Below, in pieces: positions 16,053 through 23,640 of a DNA stretch of 30,747 bases (position 1 is its first letter; every line of letters starts with the position of its first letter). The DNA lies in contig JBHIEE010000021.1 in the NCBI GenBank assembly GCA_046760445.1, positions 1 through 30,747 of the forward strand, read 5' to 3'. Source of the stretch: JBHIEE01 sp046760445. Its GTDB lineage: Bacteria > Acidobacteriota > Aminicenantia > JdFR-78. Under the pieces are notes generated by a model. It was not told where the DNA came from and ran no database searches. It saw only the letters and a program-made list of their open reading frames with translations. The position numbers were made by a program, and so were the translations under genes.

Positions 16053-17936
16053 ATGATGACCAAAATATTGGACAAGATCAACAGTCCTCAGGATCTCAAG
16101 AAATTATCTATTTCTGAACTCACCTTGTTAGCTAAAGAAATAAGGAGATTAATTATTGAGGTTGTCTCAAAAAATGGGGGTCATTTAGCTCCTAATTTAG
16201 GAGTTGTCGAAATGACTATTGCTCTTCATTATGTATTTGATACTCCCCAAGATAAAATCATATGGGATGTGGGACACCAATGTTACACTCATAAGATTTT
16301 AACGGGAAGAAAAGATAAATTTCATACTTTAAGACAGTTCAAAGGATTAGCTGGCTTTCCTTGTCGAGAAGAAAGTGAATACGATGTATATAATACTGGT
16401 CATGCCTCAACCGCTTTGTCCGCTGCGTTAGGAATAGCGGGGGCACGAGATTTAAAGGGAGAAGATTTTAATATTGTGGCTGTAGTTGGAGATGGATCAT
16501 TGACAGGGGGGGTTGCCTTGGAGGCTTTAAATCAAGTTGGACACCTTAAGAAAAGAGTTATTATTGTCCTAAATGATAATGAAATGTCAATTTCCCCTAA
16601 TGTTGGGGCAATCTCCAAGTATCTTTCCCATATAGTGTCAGGTCAGTATTATTTACGAGTAAAAGATGCAGTCAAAACTATTTTAAAAGTTATTCCTGCC
16701 GTTGGTAAACCAATGATAAAAGTGGCCTCTGGAGTGGAGGAGGCAGTTAAGAAAACAATTTTTCCTGGGTTGCTTTTTGAAGAGTTAGGAATCAAATACA
16801 TTGGTCCAGTGGAAGGGCACAGTTTTGGTTCATTAATTGAAGTCTTTGAAGAAGCTCGACGCTATGATGGCCCAATTTTAATTCATTGTGTCACTCGAAA
16901 AGGAAAAGGATATCGACCAGCTCAGAAAAACCCAGAGAAATTTCACAGTGCTTCACCTTTTGATATAGAAACTGGTGAGTCTTTACAGAAAGAGACTCCC
17001 CCTACCTATTCAACAATTTTTGGTGAAACTCTGGTAGAATTAGCTAAACAAGATGAAAGGATTATTGCCGTTACAGCAGCTATGCCCAGTGGTACGGGAT
17101 TAACCATTTTTGCTCAAAAGTTTCCAGAAAGATTTTTCGATGTAGGAATCGCAGAGCAACATGCTGTTGATTTCGCGACCGGCTTAGCCATTGGCAATCT
17201 AAAACCTGTTGTCGCTATTTATTCCACTTTCCTTCAGAGAGCTTATGACCAGATTTACCATGATGTGTGTTTAATGGATTTACCAGTTGTCTTTGCTATT
17301 GATCGGGCAGGCATAGTACCAGATGATGGCCCCACGCATCAAGGGATAAATGATATTGCTTATTTAAGACCTATGCCTAATATGATGATTATGGTCCCCA
17401 AGGATGAAAACGAGTTAAGGCATATGATAAAAACAGCTTTAACATCATCTCATCCGGTAGCTATTCGTTATCCTAAATCCTTCGGTTATGGGGTGAAATT
17501 TGATTCTGAGCCCCAGGAGCTTCCCATTGGAAAGGGAGAGTTGCTGAAAAATGGTAAAGGATTAATTTTTGCTTTAGGACGGATGGTTTATCCTTGCCTG
17601 AAAGTAGCTAACCAGCTCGAAAAGGAAGGAATAAGCTTTGCAGTAGCCAATGCTCGGTTTGTTAAACCGTTAGATGAAGATATAATTTTAAAGTTTGCTC
17701 GTCCTGATAATTTGATAATCACTGTGGAAGAAGGGGTTCTGCCAGGAGGATTCGGGAGCGGAGTAAGGGAATTCTTAGATAAGAGAAGAATATATGATGT
17801 CAAGTTTATGAGTTTTGGTCTTCCTGGGAAAATATATCCTCAAGGTAAACCAGAGCAAATATTAGAGATGTTTCAGCTGGATGAGAGAAGTCTTTATAAT
17901 CAAATTTTTAAAACACATAAAAGATTTTATGGTTAA
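16053..17936 (+). CDS. dxs: 1-deoxy-D-xylulose-5-phosphate synthase
   Basis: Thiamine-diphosphate enzyme that condenses pyruvate and glyceraldehyde 3-phosphate, the entry step of the non-mevalonate isoprenoid pathway. Motifs seen: the catalytic histidine H44 in NGGHLAPNLGVVEMTIALHY, the cofactor motif GDGSLTGGVALEALNQ with VLNDNEMSIS, the DVGIAEQHAVDFATGLA segment with its catalytic glutamate, and DRAGIVPDDGPTHQG. Length 627 is normal. The start at 16053 follows AGGAGATTAGGG, with a second ATG directly after it. The last 8 bases overlap tlyA. Confidence 0.97.
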   Translation: MMTKILDKINSPQDLKKLSISELTLLAKEIRRLIIEVVSKNGGHLAPNLGVVEMTIALHYVFDTPQDKIIWDVGHQCYTHKILTGRKDKFHTLRQFKGLAGFPCREESEYDVYNTGHASTALSAALGIAGARDLKGEDFNIVAVVGDGSLTGGVALEALNQVGHLKKRVIIVLNDNEMSISPNVGAISKYLSHIVSGQYYLRVKDAVKTILKVIPAVGKPMIKVASGVEEAVKKTIFPGLLFEELGIKYIGPVEGHSFGSLIEVFEEARRYDGPILIHCVTRKGKGYRPAQKNPEKFHSASPFDIETGESLQKETPPTYSTIFGETLVELAKQDERIIAVTAAMPSGTGLTIFAQKFPERFFDVGIAEQHAVDFATGLAIGNLKPVVAIYSTFLQRAYDQIYHDVCLMDLPVVFAIDRAGIVPDDGPTHQGINDIAYLRPMPNMMIMVPKDENELRHMIKTALTSSHPVAIRYPKSFGYGVKFDSEPQELPIGKGELLKNGKGLIFALGRMVYPCLKVANQLEKEGISFAVANARFVKPLDEDIILKFARPDNLIITVEEGVLPGGFGSGVREFLDKRRIYDVKFMSFGLPGKIYPQGKPEQILEMFQLDERSLYNQIFKTHKRFYG

Positions 17937-18714
17937 AGAGCGAGCTGATATAGTATTGGTTAAATTGGGATTAATTGACAGTCGGGAAAAAGCCAAGTCC
18001 CTGATTTTGGCGGGATAGGTTTTTGTGGAAGGAAAAAGAGTGGAAAAACCAGGAGAGAAAATTGACCCTCATCAAGAAATAGTTATTAAACAAAAAATGC
18101 CTTATAAAAGTCGAGGAGGAATAAAATTAGCCAAAGCATTAGATGAATTTACCATTTCGCCTGAAGGGAAAGTTGCAGCTGATTTAGGCGCTTCAACTGG
18201 CGGGTTTACAGACTGTTTGCTTCAAAAAGGAGCTAAGAAAGTTTATGCGGTTGATGTGGATACCAGGCAGATAGACTGGAGCTTGCGAAATGATACTCGA
18301 GTAATTTTAATTGAGAAGAATGCCCGATTTCTGGACAGATGCGACTTTAACGATGAGTTAGATTTGGTGACCACAGATCTTTCTTTTATTTCTATTCTAA
18401 AGGTGCTTCCCGCAATAAAAAAATTATTGAATCAAGGAGAATTAGTTTCCCTTATTAAACCCCAATTTGAGGCAGGTAAAGATAAAGTAGGAAAAGGAGG
18501 AGTAATTAAAGATATAATAATTCATCAGCAGATTTTAAAAAAGATTATTGAGCAAGCAAATTTACTTGGGTTTTCTTTTCAAGGATTGATAAAATCTCCT
18601 CTTTTAGGACAAAAAGGGAATGTAGAATTTTTTATCCACTGGAATTTCAAGCCATCTTTCTATAACAGGGAGAGGATTGAAACAATAATTAGGGAGGTGG
18701 TGAGAGATGATTAA
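17929..18714 (+). CDS. tlyA: TlyA-family rRNA 2'-O-methyltransferase, interrupted by an in-frame TAG
   Basis: TlyA proteins join an N-terminal S4 RNA-binding domain to an FtsJ-like methyltransferase and modify 16S/23S rRNA. Read from ATG 17929, which overlaps the dxs stop, the S4 part is clear (VKERADIVLVKLGLIDSREK, KSLILAG) but codon 30 is TAG (18016-18018), and the same frame continues with VFVEGKRVEKPGEKIDPHQE and an intact methyltransferase: KSRGGIKLAKALDEF, ADLGASTGGFTDCLLQKGA, VDVDTRQ, TTDLSFISI, LIKPQFEAGKDKVGKGG. The stop falls at the variable position of the S4 AG-x-V-x-V motif. Options are a nonsense mutation, a sequence error, readthrough, or restart at GTG 18025 giving a 229-residue enzyme without most of the S4 domain. 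It overlaps nadK by 8 bases. Confidence 0.85.
18016..18018 (+). other. In-frame TAG codon within tlyA
   Basis: The TAG lies between ...LILAG and VFVEGKRV..., where related TlyA proteins have a variable residue, often encoded by CAG, GAG or AAG, each one base away from TAG. The GGATAGG around it is followed 5-8 bases later by GTG 18025, a possible restart codon. Three other genes in the window (the ZapB-like gene, xseB and ispA) end normally with TAG. Confidence 0.9.
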
Positions 18715-19576
18715 GCTCAATAAAATAGGAATTATAATTAAACCTCACGGATTAGAAATAGATAGAGCCTTAAAAGAATTAGTCAATTGGCTTCGAGCAA
18801 AAAGAATTAGTTGTCTTCTTGAAGAATCAGCGGCTAAAAAAATTGGTGTGAAGGATAGTCTTTCTCGGGAAGAAATACCAAAGGAGGCAGACTTGGTTAT
18901 AGTCTTGGGAGGAGACGGGACTTTACTCAGTGTTGCCCATATTGCTGCTCGAAATAACACTCCTGTTCTGGGAGTGAATTTGGGCAGTTTAGGCTTTTTA
19001 ACTGAGGTGCCATTAAATGAACTATATCCTACTCTTGATTACTATCTTCAAGGAAAAGAAGAAATTATTAGTTTTCGGAGAATGCTTAAAGCCAAGGCAA
19101 GAGGCGAAGAGTATTATGCTTTGAATGATATCGTGATAAATAAAGGAGCTTTAGCCCGAATTATTCAATTGAGTATTTTAGTGAATGGGAAATCTCTTGG
19201 TATTCTAAGGGGTGATGGATTAATAATTTCTACTCCAACCGGCTCAACTGCATATTCATTAGCAGCTGGAGGTCCGATTGTGGAGCCCAATATCCCTGCT
19301 TTGGTTTTAGCTCCTATTTGTCCTCATACTCTTTCTTTTAGGCCGATGGTCTTGCCCATAGAATCAAAAATAGAAGCTCAGCTTCTGACCAAAGGAGAGG
19401 AAGTTTACCTCACCGTTGATGGCCAGAGAGGGGATTTATTAACTCCGAAAGATAAAGTTGAGGTAAAAGAAGCAGATTGTATATTAAAATTAATTTCTTC
19501 CCCCCGAAGAAATTATTTCGGACTTCTTCAGGAGAAGCTTGGTTGGGGAAAAAGTCTCCAGTTAAAAAAAAGCTAA
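18707..19576 (+). CDS. nadK: NAD kinase
   Basis: Phosphorylates NAD to NADP using ATP or polyphosphate. The 289-residue protein shows the GGDGT motif (G68-T72 in VIVLGGDGTLLSVAH), NLGSLGFLTEVP, the NE/D-like LNDIVI segment and STPTGSTAYSLAAGGPIVEP. The ATG at 18707 follows GGGAGGTGG and overlaps the end of tlyA by 8 bases. The tlyA-nadK order is common in bacteria. A new promoter lies 55 bases after its stop, so nadK probably ends this long gene run. Confidence 0.96.
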   Translation: MIKLNKIGIIIKPHGLEIDRALKELVNWLRAKRISCLLEESAAKKIGVKDSLSREEIPKEADLVIVLGGDGTLLSVAHIAARNNTPVLGVNLGSLGFLTEVPLNELYPTLDYYLQGKEEIISFRRMLKAKARGEEYYALNDIVINKGALARIIQLSILVNGKSLGILRGDGLIISTPTGSTAYSLAAGGPIVEPNIPALVLAPICPHTLSFRPMVLPIESKIEAQLLTKGEEVYLTVDGQRGDLLTPKDKVEVKEADCILKLISSPRRNYFGLLQEKLGWGKSLQLKKS

Positions 19577-19630
19577 CTCTTTTCATTTAGAGATCCCTGA
19601 AAAAACCCCTTTTTTACAATTTTAATTTGG

Positions 19631-19659
19631 TTGACATTTGAGGAGAAGATAATTATATT
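19631..19659 (+). promoter_or_regulatory. Sigma-70-type promoter for glgA-trxA-trxB
   Basis: A consensus TTGACA (19631-19636), a 17-base spacer and TATATT (19654-19659) form a near-ideal promoter. Transcription would start near 19666, only a few bases before the ATG at 19670, so the mRNA may be nearly leaderless. The TTG of the -35 box is in frame with glgA, but a start there would be upstream of this promoter's transcript. Confidence 0.6.
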
Positions 19660-19669
19660 ATTTTTGAAA

Positions 19670-21172
19670 ATGAGAAGAAAGCTGAAGGTTTTAATAGTTT
19701 CTCCAGAGGTTTATCCTTTCGCCAAATCAGGTCAGTTAGCTGATATTGCCAGTTCGCTCTCCAAAGCTCTTTCGAGCCTAAACTTAGAGGTTTCAATTGC
19801 CATACCAAAATACAGAAAGCCTGAAATTGAGTCCTTGACGACCGAGTTAATCGTTCAGGGATTGGAAGTTCCCTTAGGAAAAAAAGTGACTAAAGCTAAT
19901 ATTTATCAAAGCGAGTTAGAAAAAAGTACTATTTATTTTATTGATAACCCAAAGTATTTTTTCCGAGATAATATTTATGGAACTAATCAAGGGGATTATT
20001 TAGACAATGATGAACGATTTATATTTTTTAACCGGGCTACATTGGAATTTCTAATAAAAACAAAAAAGAAATTTGACATCATTCATTGTCAGAATTGGCC
20101 AACAGCTTTAATCCCAGTTTTTCTTAATACTCATTATTCTAATCATTATTTATTTAAGAACACAGCGACAGTTTTAACTATTCACACCATGGCTTATCAG
20201 GGTCAATTTCCTCCAGAGAGTTTGCTCCTCACCGAGCTGAATTGGAATCTCTTCACCTCTCAAAAATTAGCCTTTAATGGAAAATTCAATTTCTTAAAAG
20301 CTGGGCTATTATATGCTGATGTATTAACTACTGTCAGTCAAAAACATGTTCAGGAGATTCTGACCGGAGAATGCTCATTTGGCTTAGAAGAGGTTATTAA
20401 TTTAAAGGGGGATTCATTTTTTGGTATTATTAATGGGATTGATTATGAGATTTGGGATCCTGAGCATGATAAGCATATTGCAGCCAATTATCACCGGGAT
20501 GACCTTGAATCCAAGAAAATATGTAAGAAAGATTTAATTAAAGAGTTTAATTTAAAGGTTAATGAAAAAACACCAATTATTGCTATTATTTCTTATTTAA
20601 CTGTTTATAAAGGCTTCGATTTGTTATTTGAAATAATAGATGAATTAATGAAGATGGATTTAGCCCTAATTGCTTTAGTTAAAGGAGACGAGAAGTATGA
20701 AGAAGCCTTTAACAAGATTCACCGGAAATATCCCCGAAGAATTGGTCTTAAGCTTGATATTAATCCAAACTTAGCTCATAAAATTGTCGCCGGAGCTGAT
20801 ATTTTTCTTATCCCCTCCAAATATGAACCTTGCGGGTTGAATCAGTTTTATGGTTTTCGTTACGGAACAGTGCCTATTGTCAGGGCAACAGGAGGCTTAG
20901 ATGAAACAGTTCAAGAGTTTAATCTCCAAACTTTGAAGGGCAATGGTTTTAAATTTAAAAGTTTTTCAGCGAGAGAGTTACTGGAAGCAATAAAAAGAGC
21001 TTTGGATTGTTATCGTCAACCCCATATTTGGCAAAGAATAATGAGAAATGGCATGGCGCAGGATTTCTCCTGGAAAACATTAGCTGAGAGATATTTAAAG
21101 GTCTATCAGTTAGCTTTAAAAAAAAGGAGAGCTGGTCAAAAAAATGGAACCAAAGATAAAAATTCTGAATGA
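19670..21172 (+). CDS. glgA: Glycogen (starch) synthase, GT5 family
   Basis: Transfers glucose from an ADP- or UDP-sugar to the growing alpha-1,4-glucan for storage. The GT-B fold is recognisable: an N-terminal KVLIVSPEVYPFAKSGQLADI, HCQNWPTALIP, VLTIHTMAYQGQFP, INGIDYEIWDPEHD, and the C-terminal IPSKYEPCGLNQFYGFRYGTVPIVRATGGLDETV with the catalytic-site glutamate in EPCGLNQ. The usual sugar-nucleotide loop K-x-G-G-L is here KSGQL, a glycine-to-glutamine change worth noting. ATG 19670 is chosen because the homologous region begins right there and a promoter lies immediately upstream; TTG 19664 or 19631 are alternatives. No other glycogen genes are in view. It overlaps trxA by 29 bases. Confidence 0.92.
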   Translation: MRRKLKVLIVSPEVYPFAKSGQLADIASSLSKALSSLNLEVSIAIPKYRKPEIESLTTELIVQGLEVPLGKKVTKANIYQSELEKSTIYFIDNPKYFFRDNIYGTNQGDYLDNDERFIFFNRATLEFLIKTKKKFDIIHCQNWPTALIPVFLNTHYSNHYLFKNTATVLTIHTMAYQGQFPPESLLLTELNWNLFTSQKLAFNGKFNFLKAGLLYADVLTTVSQKHVQEILTGECSFGLEEVINLKGDSFFGIINGIDYEIWDPEHDKHIAANYHRDDLESKKICKKDLIKEFNLKVNEKTPIIAIISYLTVYKGFDLLFEIIDELMKMDLALIALVKGDEKYEEAFNKIHRKYPRRIGLKLDINPNLAHKIVAGADIFLIPSKYEPCGLNQFYGFRYGTVPIVRATGGLDETVQEFNLQTLKGNGFKFKSFSARELLEAIKRALDCYRQPHIWQRIMRNGMAQDFSWKTLAERYLKVYQLALKKRRAGQKNGTKDKNSE

Positions 21173-21470
21173 TGATAACTTTGAACAGGAAGTTCTAAAT
21201 TCCCAACTGCCAGTGTTAGTGGATTTCTGGGCAGTGTGGTGTGGTCCTTGTAAAGCAATGGAACCCATTTTAGAGGACTTGGTTAATCATTTAGAAGGAA
21301 AATTAAAGATTGGGAAATTAAATGTTGATGAAAATTTAAAGACTCCAGCTAAATATGGTATAAGGGGTATTCCTACTCTTCTTCTTTTCAAAGACGGGAG
21401 AGTCAAAGAAAGCATAACTGGTCTTCTTCCTCGAGAGAAAATATTTCAAATCCTTGAGAAATATTTATGA
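21144..21470 (+). CDS. trxA: Thioredoxin
   Basis: Small cytoplasmic disulfide reductase of 108 residues. The active site is WCGPC (C33 and C36) in FWAVWCGPCKAMEPI, and the cis-proline loop is GIRGIPTLLLFKDG. The ATG at 21144 lies inside the end of glgA and is preceded by AAAGGAGAGCTGG. It overlaps trxB by 4 bases (ATGA), so the protein and its reductase are translated together. There is no signal peptide, so it acts in the cytoplasm. Confidence 0.96.
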   Translation: MEPKIKILNDDNFEQEVLNSQLPVLVDFWAVWCGPCKAMEPILEDLVNHLEGKLKIGKLNVDENLKTPAKYGIRGIPTLLLFKDGRVKESITGLLPREKIFQILEKYL

Positions 21471-22378
21471 ATCAGGTAATTATCATTGGTGCTGGCCCAG
21501 CTGGTTTAGCAGCCGGAATTTATACTGGCCGCGCGAGGTTAAATCCTTTGATCTTAGAAAAAGGAGCAGTAGGGGGCCAGATTCTTCTAACTGATAATAT
21601 TGAAAATTATCCAGGATTTCCAGATGGTATTCCGCCTTTGGAACTTATAGAAAAAATCAAGAAACAAGCTGAAAGGTTTGGAGCACAAATTAAGATTGAT
21701 GAAGTAATTAAAATTGAAAAGGAAGATAAATTTTGGAAAGTAATTGGCTATAATCAAGAATACTTAACTAAAACAGTTATTATTGCTACTGGCTCAAGAT
21801 ATCGTAATTTAGGGTTACCTAATGAAGACAAGCTAACTGGAAAAGGAGTCTCTTATTGCGCAACTTGTGATGGAGCTTTTTTCCGAGATAGGGAAGTAGT
21901 TGTTGTTGGTGGAGGGGATAATGCTCTGACAGAAGCTTTGTTTTTAACCAGGTTTTGCAAGAAAATTTATCTTGTTCATCGTCGGAATGAATTCAGGGCA
22001 GAGAAAATCTTACAGGAGAGAGTTTTAAAAAATGAGAAAATAGAGGTTATCTGGGATGCAGTGATTGAAGAAATTATTGGAGAAGAGAGGGTTAATGAAG
22101 TAAAAATTAAGAACTTGAGAGAGAATAAAATTTATTTAAAAGAAATAGATGGTCTGTTTATTGCTATAGGAACTATGCCCAATACCCAATTTGTTAAAGA
22201 TTTCATTGATCTGGATAAAAATGAATATATTGAAGTCACCCATTCCATGGAAACCTTTCAACCTGGGATTTTTGCCGCAGGAGATGTAACCTCGATTTGC
22301 CCCCAACAAATGGCAGCCGCAGTTGGTAGTGGAGTAATTGCTGCTCTTTCTGTTGACCACTACCTCTCCTATAAATAA
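21467..22378 (+). CDS. trxB: Thioredoxin reductase
   Basis: FAD- and NADPH-type flavoenzyme that reduces thioredoxin. The 303 residues show the FAD motif GAGPAGLAAGIYTGRA, the redox pair C131/C134 in SYCATCDGAFF, the nucleotide motif GGGDNALTEALFL with VHRRNEFRAE, and the second FAD motif GIFAAGDVTSICPQQMAAAVGSG. The HRR pair after the nucleotide motif is the usual sign of NADPH preference. It starts within trxA through ATGA. An inverted repeat begins directly after its stop. Confidence 0.96.
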   Translation: MNQVIIIGAGPAGLAAGIYTGRARLNPLILEKGAVGGQILLTDNIENYPGFPDGIPPLELIEKIKKQAERFGAQIKIDEVIKIEKEDKFWKVIGYNQEYLTKTVIIATGSRYRNLGLPNEDKLTGKGVSYCATCDGAFFRDREVVVVGGGDNALTEALFLTRFCKKIYLVHRRNEFRAEKILQERVLKNEKIEVIWDAVIEEIIGEERVNEVKIKNLRENKIYLKEIDGLFIAIGTMPNTQFVKDFIDLDKNEYIEVTHSMETFQPGIFAAGDVTSICPQQMAAAVGSGVIAALSVDHYLSYK

Positions 22379-22459
22379 GAGTTCAAGGATTCAAGGAATC
22401 GAGGATTCGAGTGGAAAAAATAATCACTTGAACCTTTGAGTCCTTGAATCCTTGGCTCC
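22379..22459. repeat. Inverted octamer array (GATTCAAG family)
   Basis: The left arm 22379-22413 is made of 8-base units (AGTTCAAG, GATTCAAG, GAATCGAG, GATTCGAG). The right arm 22425-22459 is its imperfect complement, with 14 perfect pairs in the TCCTTGAATCCTTG segment (22441-22454). Several mismatches are C-to-T in the right arm, still allowing G-U pairs. The loop is 11 bases. It fills the gap between trxB and amrS and leaves amrS without a clear ribosome binding site. Confidence 0.88.
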
Positions 22460-22472
22460 TTCATTTAGATTT

Positions 22473-23504
22473 ATGAAAGAAGCATTATTTTATCATCCGC
22501 TGGATAAAGCTCGGGTGAGATGTAATCTTTGTCGTCACAGGTGCGTTATTTATCCTGACAAAACCGGGGTATGTGGAGTAAGAATAAATAAAAATCACAA
22601 ATTATACACCTTAGTTTATGGCAAGCTGGTGGCTTCAAATGTCGACCCGATAGAGAAAAAACCTCTATTTCACTTTTCTCCAGGTTCAGGTGCCTTTTCT
22701 ATTGCTACTGTGGGGTGTAATTTTTCTTGCCCTAACTGTCAAAACTATAATATTTCTCAATTTCGCTTTTTGAATGAAGGGAAAAGAATAGATAATAATA
22801 TTCCGGGTGACTATGTTTCTCCTCAAGAAGTGGTTTCCTTGGCTTTAAAGTCCAGATGCAAAAGCATTGCTTACACCTATACTGAACCAACAGTCTTCTA
22901 TGAATATGCTTACCATACAGCTAAGCTGGCTAATAAAGAGGGGTTAAAAAATATATTTGTTACTAATGGATATATTACTCCTGAGGCTTTAGAGATGATA
23001 AATCCCTATTTAGATGGAGCTAATGTTGATTTAAAATCTTTCCGCAAGAGCTTTTATCACCGCTATCCTAAGGCAAAGTTGGAGGGAGTTTTAGACACTT
23101 TAAAATTAATGAGAAGATTGGGAATATGGCTTGAGGTAACTACCTTAATAATTCCAACATTAAATGATTCGAGGGAAGAATTGCGAGATATTGTACATTT
23201 TATCAAGCATGAGTTGGGATTAGAGACTCCTTGGCATGTTAGTCGTTTTTATCCAACTCATCATATGACCCATTTGCCTTCCACCTCAGTAGAAAGCTTG
23301 GTTGAGGCTCGAGAAATTGGGTTAAAAGAAGGATTGCGTTATGTTTACACGGGTAATGTTCCTGGCCATAAAGCTGAAAATACCTACTGCTGGAATTGTG
23401 GTAAATTAGTCATTGCTCGGTTGGGATATAGTATCTCAAGGTATGAAATTGAAAATAGTAAATGTAGGTATTGTGGAGCTGAGATTGATGGAATGGGACT
23501 CTAA
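22473..23504 (+). CDS. amrS: AmmeMemoRadiSam-system radical SAM enzyme
   Basis: Radical S-adenosylmethionine protein related to pyruvate-formate-lyase activases; its substrate is unknown. The iron-sulfur motif CxxxCxxC is C82, C86, C89 in VGCNFSCPNCQNYNIS. An N-terminal cysteine cluster (CNLCRHRC, then GVCGV) and a C-terminal pair of CxxC knuckles (CWNCG and CRYCG) are typical of this subfamily, as are YTYTEPTVFYEY and ANVDLKSF. ATG 22473 is used because the upstream TTG 22452 lies inside the repeat. The usual partners, AMMECR1 and Memo proteins, are not encoded in the window. The gene ends facing lpxD. Confidence 0.9.
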   Translation: MKEALFYHPLDKARVRCNLCRHRCVIYPDKTGVCGVRINKNHKLYTLVYGKLVASNVDPIEKKPLFHFSPGSGAFSIATVGCNFSCPNCQNYNISQFRFLNEGKRIDNNIPGDYVSPQEVVSLALKSRCKSIAYTYTEPTVFYEYAYHTAKLANKEGLKNIFVTNGYITPEALEMINPYLDGANVDLKSFRKSFYHRYPKAKLEGVLDTLKLMRRLGIWLEVTTLIIPTLNDSREELRDIVHFIKHELGLETPWHVSRFYPTHHMTHLPSTSVESLVEAREIGLKEGLRYVYTGNVPGHKAENTYCWNCGKLVIARLGYSISRYEIENSKCRYCGAEIDGMGL

Positions 23505-23506
23505 CT

Positions 23507-23640
23507 CGTGAATTGTGAACTGTAAATCGCTAACTGTAAAAATCGGTCTTTCAGTTTATCCGCCTGCCAAAGCAAAGCGGTGGGCCATGATCATGTGGAT
23601 TCATGGCAGGCAGTTCACGATTTACGATTCACGATTTTTT
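23507..23640. repeat. Inverted heptamer array (CGTGAAT family) with palindromic core; possible terminator
   Basis: The left side reads as 7-base units CGTGAAT, TGTGAAC, TGTAAAT, CGCTAAC, TGTAAAA. The right side on the other strand reads CGTGAAT, CGTAAAT, CGTGAAC. Between them lies a GC-rich core with GCCTGCCA (23562-23569) paired to TGGCAGGC (23604-23611). The right arm ends in T6 (23635-23640), so it may terminate amrS transcription on the plus strand. It lies between convergent genes, and its right arm encodes the last residues of LpxD. Confidence 0.85.

Noticed and set aside
17929..18714. Genome-wide reassignment of TAG to a sense codon
   Set aside because: The ZapB-like gene, xseB and ispA each end properly with TAG at the expected protein length, so TAG acts as a stop here.
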